Shown: piece after piece, positions 15,740-24,379 of the stretch
Numbering within the stretch: position 1 is the stretch's first letter
How the letters are laid out: each line of letters starts with the position of its first letter
Source of the DNA: an uncultured Lachnospira sp.
GTDB lineage: Bacteria > Bacillota > Clostridia > Lachnospirales > Lachnospiraceae
Direction of reading: 5' to 3'
DNA: 64,000 nt
NCBI GenBank assembly: GCA_934359185.1
Contig: CAKRLE010000003.1
Location: forward strand, 62,001 to 126,000
The notes under the pieces: generated by a model
What the model was told of the DNA's origin: nothing
What the model saw: only the letters and a program-made list of their open reading frames with translations
Databases searched by the model: none
Made by a program: the position numbers and the translations under genes

Positions 15740-17446
15740 TTATCCAATCCGTACAACACGCTCAAACTTATCCATTCCTGTCATCCTATGCGAAACCATA
15801 ATCACCGTTTTATTCTTCAACGATATTTTTATTGATTTAAGCAACATATTTTCACTATATGTATCCAGTGCTGATGATGGTTCGTCCATCAATACAATAT
15901 GCGAGTTTTTCATAAATGCTCTTGCAATTGCTATCCTCTGACGCTGACCACCAGACAAATTAATTCCACCCGCTGTTACTTTTGTATTATAACCATCCGG
16001 CAAATGCTCAATAAACTCGTCAGCATACGCTTCCTTTGCCGCAGCAATAATCATTTCCATTGAAGGGACATTCTCCCCATTCCAGCCAAATGCAATATTT
16101 TCTGCAATTGTCCCCTCAAACAAATAGCTATCCTGCGGAACATATGCAATTATATTTCTTAATTCATCCAATTCATATTCATTTATATCTTTGCCACCAA
16201 TTTTAATCTTTTCATTTTCAACTGGGTAAAATCTCTGAATAAGCTTAAGCAGCGTGCTTTTTCCGCACCCGGATTCACCAGTTATCATAATCTTCTCACC
16301 TGTACTTATCTGCATTTTTCCGCAGCACAACTGAGTACAATCTTTGCTTTTATCTTTTAATTCATCATTTTCATTGTATGAAAATTGCAAATCAGATATT
16401 TCAATGATTGGCTGACCTTCCCTGAATACATCACTATTTTCGCCTTTAAACTCTTTCTTTCCAGGATTCTCATCTGTTAACCAATTTGTCTGTTCTTCCA
16501 TGTCTGACTCCATAAAATCAAATACATGACTGGCACGGACAATCGATGTTGTCAGTGCAGATATAGAGCCTCCCAGTCTCTGCATAGCATTACTTACGCT
16601 CATTTGCAAGGTAACCACCGCCATAACTGTACCAAAATCAAGCGTCCCTTCTGAAACAAGTACGGTTCCTGCAATAATTGTTCCAAAGCTGCCAATAACT
16701 CCTAACAGAAAAGCCGCCATTTCAAATGAAGCTTCCACCTTAACTCTGGATTTTTCTAATCGAAAAGCCTCTTCACTTTCCTCATAAAAATGATTTAAAA
16801 CTATCTTAGCTCCCGAACTCATTTTTAATGTCACAAACCCTGCTATGATATTACTTAATAATATAGATAATTTCGTTGATTTCTTTTGAACCATTTTCGC
16901 ATATTTCTTAATTGCTTTATTAATTTTAATAGAAACAAATGCTGTAAATGCACATATAATTAATGATATCCCCATCAGTATCGGGCTATAAAAACACATC
17001 GTGATAATAGCTGAAGCAACCATCACAATCTTTCCCAACACCCAATAGATATGCGAAAACCAAGAATCTTTCAACGAATTAGCATCCCAGTTTAACGTCT
17101 TTATTGCATCCGCACTATGCGTACTTTTGAAAAAATCCATATTCATAGACAACAGTTTCTCATAGAGCTTTAACTTCAATTCATAAACCATTTTACGAAC
17201 CAGCCTTATTTGAAAATACCTTAGATATGGAAAAAGACACTTTAATATTACAATGATTACACTTGCAATCACTGCTGTGCGAAAAAGTTCAATATTCTGA
17301 AATTCAATAGCATTGATAGTTCTTTTCGTCACATACGAATAAAGTATCTGCAAAAAGGATTCTATTATCAATGTTGCTATAAGAATAAACCAGTATGTAA
17401 AACTATATTTCCCCATATAAGATAAAAATCTTTTTAAATCCTTCAT
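15740..17446 (-). CDS. ABC transporter, fused permease/ATPase (subunit B)
   Basis: This 568-residue half transporter has six N-terminal helices (ABC exporter type I fold) and a C-terminal nucleotide-binding domain. Walker A is GESGCGKST, the signature LSGGQRQR, Walker B HIVLMDEPSSALD, and the H-loop MVSHR. It starts 8 nt after the stop of the 585-residue half transporter, so the two should form a heterodimer. Both ATPase sites look consensus-like. Exporters of this kind next to an AraC regulator move peptides, lipids or drugs, or import siderophores (YbtPQ type). The sequence does not decide between these. Confidence 0.93.
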   Translation of the reverse strand: MKDLKRFLSYMGKYSFTYWFILIATLIIESFLQILYSYVTKRTINAIEFQNIELFRTAVIASVIIVILKCLFPYLRYFQIRLVRKMVYELKLKLYEKLLSMNMDFFKSTHSADAIKTLNWDANSLKDSWFSHIYWVLGKIVMVASAIITMCFYSPILMGISLIICAFTAFVSIKINKAIKKYAKMVQKKSTKLSILLSNIIAGFVTLKMSSGAKIVLNHFYEESEEAFRLEKSRVKVEASFEMAAFLLGVIGSFGTIIAGTVLVSEGTLDFGTVMAVVTLQMSVSNAMQRLGGSISALTTSIVRASHVFDFMESDMEEQTNWLTDENPGKKEFKGENSDVFREGQPIIEISDLQFSYNENDELKDKSKDCTQLCCGKMQISTGEKIMITGESGCGKSTLLKLIQRFYPVENEKIKIGGKDINEYELDELRNIIAYVPQDSYLFEGTIAENIAFGWNGENVPSMEMIIAAAKEAYADEFIEHLPDGYNTKVTAGGINLSGGQRQRIAIARAFMKNSHIVLMDEPSSALDTYSENMLLKSIKISLKNKTVIMVSHRMTGMDKFERVVRIG

Positions 17447-17454
17447 GTCTATTC

Positions 17455-19212
17455 CTACATCTCCTTTCTTACATAATCCTGATACATCTGACAGTATTCT
17501 CCCTGCCTACTCAATAACTCCTCATGAGTTCCCTGTTCAACAATCCTGCCATGATTTAATACATAAATCCTGTCATAATCTTTAATGGTATTAAGTCTAT
17601 GTGCCACTGCAATAACAGTATGGTTTCTCGATACTTCATCAAATGTGTTGCAAATATTTTTTTCTGTTTCTAAGTCAAGAGCCGATGTCGGTTCATCAAG
17701 TAAAAGAACTGGTACATTCTTTACAATTGCTCTCGCAATGGTAAGTCTCTGTCTTTGCCCGCCAGACAGATTATTTCCTTTTTCTGCAAGAATTGTATCT
17801 ATTCCTTCTGGCAATTCTTTAATAAATTTCTCACAACCGGACATTTTTAGTGCCAACATTATATCTTCGGTTCTGACATCAGGATTACCTACCCTGATAT
17901 TGTCCGCAATTGACATTGGAAACAATGTTGTCTCCTGTGAAATAAGTGCTAATTCATTACGGATTTCATTGGGCGTAAAATTATAATAATCTATTCCCTG
18001 ATAGAATATTCTTTCCTTTTCCGTTGATATTTGTCTTGAAATGAGTTTTATAATCGTGCTCTTTCCACTTCCGCTTTCTCCTACAAAAGCTATTCTTTCC
18101 CCATTCCTCACATTAAAACTTACATTTACCAGAACATTTTCCTGTCCATATCCAAATGTGACATCTTTAAAACTGATTATAGGAGAATCTGCCATAACAT
18201 CATCATTACGGATTTTAACAGAATCTGTCATTACATCATCATTACTGACACCTGTCGATACATCTTTTTCCGACTGGATATCAATGACCTCAAACACTCT
18301 TGATACAGAAACCAATGCCGTCTGCGAACGGACAACTAACTGATAACAGCCTGATAATGGCTCTATCAATTTTTTAATTATACTTATATATGCAATCAGT
18401 ACGCCCATTGTAATAGCATTATTAAACACCAGCACACCACCAACACATATAGCAATTGCCATAGGCACCTCTTGTATTGCTCTTGAAATTGGTTCAAGAT
18501 TATATTGGGCATGATCAGTTTCATTTGATGTTTTAAATGTTTTATAAAGGGCTGCTTCATATCTATCCATCATTTTCTTTTGAAGATTATATGACTTTAT
18601 TACTTCCGCACCTGCAAATGCTTCTTCCACATTATTATTAGTAAGCCCCAGTTCTTTTGCATACTGAAATTGACGAAGTTTTATGGGTTTTAATAATTTC
18701 ACATTTAAAGGCACCATAACAGCCAATGGAAATAAACATATTACTGCCAACGGAGCATTCATAATAAAAAGATATACTGAATATACAACTGTAAGAATAG
18801 GCACATACATACAATCTTTAAAATACCCTGACATAAAACCAGCAAGTCCCTCAATATCTTCTGTCATTCTCTCCATCAAATCACCATAATTGCATTGATT
18901 GATATACTCTGGGGAGGCTTTCATCAATGAATCCACTGCATCATTTCTAAGCTTCTTTAATAATCCTGATCCAACAAATCCTGTCATTGCAACAACCATA
19001 TAATTTGAAGCAATGCCAACACATATCACGATTAGCATTTTCAAAATAATATTTTGAACTTCCTGCATCAGATTTCCTATTGAAATACATTCTATTATCT
19101 GCCTTAAAATATCAATAATAAAAACTGTAGCTATTGATGCTGTCACGCTGGAAATAGCAGCAATTGCGATTTGCCCCCAGTAATCCTTACTGTACACTAA
19201 TAATCTTTTCAT
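17455..19212 (-). CDS. ABC transporter, fused permease/ATPase (subunit A)
   Basis: This half transporter of about 585 residues has six helices, then an ATPase domain with Walker A GESGSGKST, LSGGQRQR, VLLLDEPTSALD and an H-loop AVAHRL. The ATG at 19212 (MKRLLVYSKD) has AAGGAG about 12 nt upstream. The in-frame ATG at 19284 has no ribosome-binding site and would add 24 hydrophilic residues, so it is less likely. The linker before the ATPase domain holds a 12-residue near-duplicate (NDDVMTDS / NDDVMADS). It forms an operon with the following half transporter and is divergent from an AraC-type regulator. Confidence 0.93.
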   Translation of the reverse strand: MKRLLVYSKDYWGQIAIAAISSVTASIATVFIIDILRQIIECISIGNLMQEVQNIILKMLIVICVGIASNYMVVAMTGFVGSGLLKKLRNDAVDSLMKASPEYINQCNYGDLMERMTEDIEGLAGFMSGYFKDCMYVPILTVVYSVYLFIMNAPLAVICLFPLAVMVPLNVKLLKPIKLRQFQYAKELGLTNNNVEEAFAGAEVIKSYNLQKKMMDRYEAALYKTFKTSNETDHAQYNLEPISRAIQEVPMAIAICVGGVLVFNNAITMGVLIAYISIIKKLIEPLSGCYQLVVRSQTALVSVSRVFEVIDIQSEKDVSTGVSNDDVMTDSVKIRNDDVMADSPIISFKDVTFGYGQENVLVNVSFNVRNGERIAFVGESGSGKSTIIKLISRQISTEKERIFYQGIDYYNFTPNEIRNELALISQETTLFPMSIADNIRVGNPDVRTEDIMLALKMSGCEKFIKELPEGIDTILAEKGNNLSGGQRQRLTIARAIVKNVPVLLLDEPTSALDLETEKNICNTFDEVSRNHTVIAVAHRLNTIKDYDRIYVLNHGRIVEQGTHEELLSRQGEYCQMYQDYVRKEM

Positions 19213-19310
19213 ATAGACATCATTCTCCTTATGTTTTATACTATATGCAAGTATATCTTGTGCACCATAGGCTTTCAATCGCATATACGCAGTAGATATT
19301 TATACTTTTT

Positions 19311-19325
19311 ACAATCCAGAATTGT
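19311..19325. promoter_or_regulatory. Possible operator between the ABC operon and the AraC gene
   Basis: ACAAT-N5-ATTGT is an imperfect dyad in the 155-bp divergent spacer. It is a reasonable site for the neighbouring AraC regulator, but AraC sites are often direct repeats, so support is weak. Confidence 0.25.
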
Positions 19326-19367
19326 ATATAGTGCATTTTAATATTTGATTTTTATAAGGAGATTCAT

Positions 19368-20288
19368 ATGCCTCAGACTGATAGACATAAAGAGAGAGAA
19401 ATTCCAATTGAATTTGATTTTTATAATACATTAGAATCACTGCCAGTAGATAACAGATGTACTATCATTATGATTTCCTGTGGTAGTGCAACGATAAAAA
19501 TTAATGAATATATCCAGATTGTCACAGCTCCTGCTGTGCTGTGTATATCACAATACGATAATTTCCAATGTCTGGAACGCACACATTTAAGTGCCAAGGC
19601 ATTTCACTTTGATCCCTGGTACATAAAAGCATGTTTGAAATTTGAAAATCTTGATGACGCGGTTTCAATTGACAAACAATTCGTTTACGATAGAAATATG
19701 CTTTATATGTTCACAAAGCATTATAGAAATTTTCAGGGTGTTTTTAACTTAACACCCCAGCAATATGTGCACATTAATGAGCTTATGCTTATGATTGGGG
19801 CTGAAACATATGCACAAAGTGATGATTACTGGACTTGCCGTATCAGGAGAATGCTTCGTCAGACACTTAACTGCATATATGACATATATGTAGACCAATG
19901 CAAGTTAAAATTCTACGAACTGTCCGAGAATACTAATCCAGTCACAACCTGTACTGATTACATTCATGCCAATTACCAGAATGATATTACATTAAGCTTT
20001 CTATGCGAGCTTGTACACCTGAATAGAACCACACTTAACCAGCGTTTCAAACAACAGCTCAACTGTACCTGCATTGAATATCTTCTTCATTATCGTCTTA
20101 AGATGGCACAGGAATTATTATCTAACACTAATCTTAAAATTGATGATATTGCTAATCAATGCGGCTTTAAGTATGGTTCATATTTTAACAGGCAATTCAC
20201 CAAACGCCTTGGAATATCACCATCGGAATTCCGAAAGAATCCTACTGGATACAGCATGTTTGATGGCAATAAAGTCAGGAAATTATAA
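19368..20288 (+). CDS. AraC family transcriptional regulator
   Basis: This regulator has 306 residues. A cupin-like N-terminal sensing domain (about 20-150) is followed by a linker, then two helix-turn-helix motifs (about 195-295). The second has the typical DIANQCGFKYGSYFNRQFTKR and ends LGISPSEFRKN. AAGGAG lies about 6 nt before the ATG. It is divergent from the heterodimeric ABC transporter and is its probable activator, perhaps sensing the transported compound. It converges with rlmD with only 9 nt between the stops and no visible terminator. Confidence 0.93.
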   Translation: MPQTDRHKEREIPIEFDFYNTLESLPVDNRCTIIMISCGSATIKINEYIQIVTAPAVLCISQYDNFQCLERTHLSAKAFHFDPWYIKACLKFENLDDAVSIDKQFVYDRNMLYMFTKHYRNFQGVFNLTPQQYVHINELMLMIGAETYAQSDDYWTCRIRRMLRQTLNCIYDIYVDQCKLKFYELSENTNPVTTCTDYIHANYQNDITLSFLCELVHLNRTTLNQRFKQQLNCTCIEYLLHYRLKMAQELLSNTNLKIDDIANQCGFKYGSYFNRQFTKRLGISPSEFRKNPTGYSMFDGNKVRKL

Positions 20289-20297
20289 TTATATGCA

Positions 20298-21698
20298 TCA
20301 CGCGTTTTTGACCATAAGCACGACATTTTCACAATGCACAGTGTGGCAGAACTGGTCCACAGGCTGCACAATTTTAACCTTATAACCATTAGCACACAGG
20401 AACTTCATATCCCTTGCGAGCGTTGCCGGATCACAGCTCACGTACACGACACGCTCCGGGCTCATCCTGATAATCGTCTCAAGTAAAGCCTCGTCACAGC
20501 CCTTTCTTGGCGGGTCAACTACTATGACATCAGGCTTGTCACCCTGCTTTGCAAGCTGTGGAGCTATCTCTTCTGCCTTACCCACATAAAATTCTGCGTT
20601 ATCTATGCCATTTATCTTAGCATTGTTCTTTGCATTTTCTATCGCCTGTGGCACAATCTCCACGCCTGTGACATGCTTTGCTTTCTTAGCCATGATAAGA
20701 GAAATCGTGCCGATACCACAATACATATCCCATACATTTTCATTACCGGTAAGTCCTGCATATGATGCCGCAAGCGAATATAATTTCTCTGTCTGCACAG
20801 GGTTAACCTGATAAAATGAGAGTGGCGATATCTGGAACATTACGCCATCTATACTGTCCTCTATATAGTCCCTGCCCCACAAAGTCCTGCATTTATCGCC
20901 CAATATAACATTAGTATTCTCTCTGTTGATATTAACCATGACTGATGCAATGTGACAGGCAGTTTCCCCATCACACGCCTTATATTCAGAAAGGTCTACC
21001 GCCTTTAACTTCTCAATAAGCACGTTCTCATCTGGAAGCGACTTCGCATTGATAACAAGGCACACCATTATCTCACCTGTGTGAAAACCTTTTCTGATAA
21101 GGACATGTCTTACCGCGCCCTTACCAGTCTTTTCATCATACACAGACGCCCCCGATTCGTTAATATAATCCTTAACCGCCTGCAATATATGGACATTTTC
21201 CTTTGCCCCGATTGCACATTCCATATTATCAATAATATGATGAGTTCTTCCGGCATAGAATCCCATAACAACATTGCCATCCTTATCCATTCCAACTGGA
21301 TACTGTGCCTTATTGCGGTAATAATATGGTTCATCCATCCCGATAACTGGAAGGACTTCCACGCCATCAAGCCCACCAATTCTCTTAAGATTCCCTTCAA
21401 CCAGCTTTCTCTTATACTCAAGCTGCGCCTTATAAGACATCTGCTGTATCTGACAACCCCCACACTGTCTAGCCACCGGGCAGACCGTCTCCACCCTGTC
21501 CGCAGACGGCTTAACAATCTCCATCAGCCTTGCATATCCATAATTTTTCTTAGCCTTAATAACCTTAGCCGTTATCTCGTCCCCAATAACTGCATCTTTA
21601 ACAAAGAGGGTATAGCCATCAACCTTACCTATACCCTCTCCATCAGTTCCTATATCATTAATAACCAGCCTGACCACATCATCCTTAGCCAATCCCAT
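20298..21698 (-). CDS. rlmD: 23S rRNA (uracil-5-)-methyltransferase, RlmD/RumA family
   Basis: This SAM-dependent methyltransferase of 466 residues makes m5U in 23S rRNA. It has an N-terminal TRAM domain (about 5-62). The Fe-S cysteines C73, C79 and C82 lie in CPVARQCGGC, and the fourth is probably in the CAIGAK segment. The Rossmann fold has DMYCGIGTISL, VVDPPRKGCDE and the nucleophilic Cys in YVSCDP. Gram-positive homologues (RlmCD) can modify both U747 and U1939, so the exact target is open. Upstream lie a small perfect hairpin (21759-21779) and the large inverted-repeat element. Confidence 0.93.
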   Translation of the reverse strand: MGLAKDDVVRLVINDIGTDGEGIGKVDGYTLFVKDAVIGDEITAKVIKAKKNYGYARLMEIVKPSADRVETVCPVARQCGGCQIQQMSYKAQLEYKRKLVEGNLKRIGGLDGVEVLPVIGMDEPYYYRNKAQYPVGMDKDGNVVMGFYAGRTHHIIDNMECAIGAKENVHILQAVKDYINESGASVYDEKTGKGAVRHVLIRKGFHTGEIMVCLVINAKSLPDENVLIEKLKAVDLSEYKACDGETACHIASVMVNINRENTNVILGDKCRTLWGRDYIEDSIDGVMFQISPLSFYQVNPVQTEKLYSLAASYAGLTGNENVWDMYCGIGTISLIMAKKAKHVTGVEIVPQAIENAKNNAKINGIDNAEFYVGKAEEIAPQLAKQGDKPDVIVVDPPRKGCDEALLETIIRMSPERVVYVSCDPATLARDMKFLCANGYKVKIVQPVDQFCHTVHCENVVLMVKNA

Positions 21699-21758
21699 AC
21701 ATATCTCTCCTCATCCTGCTAATTAATCCACAATTCTTCCCACGCCACCACAAGCAAT

Positions 21759-21779
21759 GTGTGCAATCCCATTGCACAC
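21759..21779. repeat. Small perfect hairpin upstream of rlmD
   Basis: GTGTGCAA and TTGCACAC flank a 5-nt loop (8-bp stem, no T-run). It lies about 60 nt upstream of the rlmD start codon and 42 nt from the large inverted repeat, within the same intergenic region. Confidence 0.5.
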
Positions 21780-21821
21780 GAGCCCCCGTATAGGATAACT
21801 TCCTGCCTCCATGCGAAGTCA

Positions 21822-21961
21822 GCTTGCGAGGGGTTAATAGTGCCTGCGTAGGTACTGTGGAGCCGCCGGCACTTAGCGAGCGTATTTTGCTCGCTTAGTA
21901 CCGCTGCGAGCGACGCGTAGCGAAAGCGTGCCTACGCAGGCACTATTAACCCCTCGCAAGC
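21822..21961. repeat. Large GC-rich inverted-repeat element between yhaM and rlmD
   Basis: Arms of 31 bp (21822-21852 and 21931-21961) are perfect reverse complements. The left arm starts GCTTGCGAGGGGTTAATAG. Three more pairs including a G-U lengthen the stem to 34. The 78-nt interior folds again: CTTAGCGAGC pairs with GCTCGCTTAG (9 of 10), and CGCT with AGCG. The element is far more GC-rich than its surroundings, lacks an ORF and has no terminal T-run. It accounts for about half of the 21722-21996 gap. It may be a mobile repeat unit or a structured RNA. Confidence 0.8.
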
Positions 21962-21996
21962 GTCCCCTCGCCACCCCTACTCGGCAGCAAGTTCTC

Positions 21997-22938
21997 CTAC
22001 ACAATCGTCCTCTTTATATTCGCATCAATCCACCTGTTATATCCCAGCCAGTCATTTGACTCCTTGCTCTCAAGTGCCTCTTTCATTGTCTCCATCTTAG
22101 CATCACAGTCGTCTGCAAATGAAAGTGCAAGTGCCTCCGCTATTGATGGCTTCTTAGGCGAACCATATTCAAGCTGTCCATGATGCGCAAGTATACAGTG
22201 TCCAATTTCAGCTTTCAACAACTCTGGAAAATCAGGAATTGCACTCATTTTCTCAGATACCATCTCATATCCCATAACAATATGTCCTAAGAAATTACCC
22301 TCATCTGTGTAATCATTCTTTGGAAATGGTGATAACTCCTTAACCTTACCACAGTCATGAAGCATCGCACATGCCACAAGAAGATCACGGTTGAGATAAT
22401 CATAGTTCTTAGCCATGCTGTCGCATAATCTTGTCACAGAAAGACTGTGTTCAAGCAATCCTCCCATAAATCCATGATGCACAGATTTACCAGCTGCACA
22501 TGCCTTAAACTTAGCTATAAACTCTGTATCTTCAACAAAAAATGCTTTAAGAAGCTTTGATATGTATGGATTCCTGACAGATGCAGCAATTCCCATAAGT
22601 TCCTTGTACATATCCTCAATATTGTATCTTGAACACTGGATATAATCTGATATCACATACTCATTCTCATCAGCAGTCCTTGCCCTGTCTATCTTTAACT
22701 GTATATTGCCATTATACACAGTTATTGTTCCAGATATATAGACATAGTCTCCAGCCTCAAAATCACCAATTCCACCTGAATTAAGATCCCATATCTTAGA
22801 ATCAACTGTTCCAGTCTTATCAGCAAGAGTTACATTGCCATATTCCTTGCCAGTCTTTGCAACTGCGATACTCTTTGACTTACACAGGTATACATCTGAT
22901 ATCCTGTCGCCTTCCTTAAATTTCTCTATAAAATGCAT
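21997..22938 (-). CDS. yhaM: 3'-5' exoribonuclease YhaM family (OB + HD domains)
   Basis: This cytoplasmic nuclease has 313 residues. An N-terminal OB-fold (about 10-95, with KIWDLNSGG and GDYVYISGTI) is followed by an HD domain: HHGFMGGLLEHSLSV, LHDCGK, then HIVMGYEMV and CILAHHG supply the metal ligands. Length and motif order match YhaM/CBF1, which degrades RNA (and ssDNA) from the 3' end with Mn2+. The gene follows the HtrA-like gene by 33 nt, which suggests co-transcription. Confidence 0.9.
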   Translation of the reverse strand: MHFIEKFKEGDRISDVYLCKSKSIAVAKTGKEYGNVTLADKTGTVDSKIWDLNSGGIGDFEAGDYVYISGTITVYNGNIQLKIDRARTADENEYVISDYIQCSRYNIEDMYKELMGIAASVRNPYISKLLKAFFVEDTEFIAKFKACAAGKSVHHGFMGGLLEHSLSVTRLCDSMAKNYDYLNRDLLVACAMLHDCGKVKELSPFPKNDYTDEGNFLGHIVMGYEMVSEKMSAIPDFPELLKAEIGHCILAHHGQLEYGSPKKPSIAEALALSFADDCDAKMETMKEALESKESNDWLGYNRWIDANIKRTIV

Positions 22939-22971
22939 ATCTTTCTTCCTCTTTCCTGCTTTATTCGATTA

Positions 22972-24186
22972 TTATCTTGCCGCCAGCTTGGCTGAATACT
23001 CTATCTCACGGTACTCTCCGCCCTTGCCTGTTCTCTTAATCCTGACTTTAACGGTATTATCCTTTTTAAGAGATAATATTCTGTCACTTAACGTCTGTAC
23101 AGCCATAACTTCCTCATCATTAAATCCATATATAATATCACCTGCCTGTATTCCTGCCTTGTATGCAGGAGAATCAAGCTCTACCTCTGTGACATATATT
23201 CCCTCAGGAAAATGGAACTTCTCCGCTACATCCTTAGTAATATTTGTGCTCTTAATTCCAAGATAAGGAACCGGAACAGCCTTTGACATCTGCTCAATAA
23301 GCGGTTTAAGACTTGATATACCTATTATATGCTCCTGTTTCCCACTATTATTATCATCAACTGAATAAGAGATTCCTATAAGACTTGAATTCATATCGAA
23401 CACCAGCGCGTAATCACCCGCCTTAAGTTCAACATTAGTCCGCAAAATATCATATGCCATATCAACGCCGCTATCAGATGTAATATCTGTTATAAACCCT
23501 GTAGCATATCCTTCGGAATTATCCTGCACCCGTCCTATTGCAATTACAATCTCATTCTGTCTTGCATCATAAGAATTCCCCATCTTAATAATAGCAGGTT
23601 CAACCTGTACATCATTGAGAAGCTTTTTATTAACGGCAAGCACTGCCAGCCCGGAATATTTATCTGTATTAAGCAATGTTGAAGATACTCTCACTTCCTC
23701 ATTAACCTTAATATAGTAATCACTGCTTCCCCATGATTCATTATATTCAGTTACCACAATATAATCACCATCAACTTCACCAGCAACAATCCCCACTGTA
23801 TTGTCACCAATCTGCACAATAGATTTAGATATATTGTACATAACAGCTTTAATCCAGTAATACTTGCTCGAAAGGTCTGGCTCCTCCGAATCAAGTGATG
23901 GAGATCTGCTGTACATATTGTACTCATCTTTCTCAAGCACAAGTGGGTTTCTTGCAACTGCCTCTGCCGCCTCTTTATCTTTGATGTATCTGTGTACAAG
24001 TACACCTCCGATGCATGCAATAATAAGTATCACAACAGCTATTATAATGCCCTTGATAATATTAAGAAGCTTTCTATACTTCACAAGCGGACTGACAACT
24101 ATCTTTTCCGTGTACAGCGGGAAATCCCCCTGATTACCTGCATCTGCGCCTTCTAATTGATTATCTGAGAGTCTCTTATCTTCCAT
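22972..24186 (-). CDS. HtrA/DegP-like membrane protein with dead protease domain and PDZ
   Basis: This protein of 404 residues has an acidic cytoplasmic N-terminus, one TM helix (43-65), a trypsin-like domain (about 110-295) and a C-terminal PDZ domain (308-398, SPAYKAGIQAGDIIYGFN). The overall HtrA order is clear, but the triad is absent. At the His position TNxHVV is VTEYNES (Asn149). The Asp position in front of LAVLAV is Ser/Gly. The GNSGG oxyanion/Ser motif is replaced by KAGDYAL (Tyr259-260 region). It is therefore a predicted pseudoprotease that may bind peptides or regulate another envelope factor. It is divergent from mutS2 and upstream of yhaM. Confidence 0.85.
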   Translation of the reverse strand: MEDKRLSDNQLEGADAGNQGDFPLYTEKIVVSPLVKYRKLLNIIKGIIIAVVILIIACIGGVLVHRYIKDKEAAEAVARNPLVLEKDEYNMYSRSPSLDSEEPDLSSKYYWIKAVMYNISKSIVQIGDNTVGIVAGEVDGDYIVVTEYNESWGSSDYYIKVNEEVRVSSTLLNTDKYSGLAVLAVNKKLLNDVQVEPAIIKMGNSYDARQNEIVIAIGRVQDNSEGYATGFITDITSDSGVDMAYDILRTNVELKAGDYALVFDMNSSLIGISYSVDDNNSGKQEHIIGISSLKPLIEQMSKAVPVPYLGIKSTNITKDVAEKFHFPEGIYVTEVELDSPAYKAGIQAGDIIYGFNDEEVMAVQTLSDRILSLKKDNTVKVRIKRTGKGGEYREIEYSAKLAAR

Positions 24187-24379
24187 ATGTTTTATTTCCT
24201 TATCATATCAAAAATATTCAGCCAGTAGCCTCGAATTTAATACTGATGTATTATAACACAATATGATACATTTATGAAGCCTAACTACTGGTATTTTTGT
24301 CCGTCATGGGTTAAAATACATTTATGTGTTGTCAGACACAATATTAATTTAACATTTTTTCAGGAAGGTTTTCTACAGA

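Noticed and set aside
21081..21722. Long open frame on the plus strand opposite rlmD
   Set aside because: It is the mirror of the conserved rlmD coding sequence and has no ribosome-binding site or protein-like composition. Similar long mirror frames lie opposite groEL, accA, the SpoIIE-type gene and tilS.
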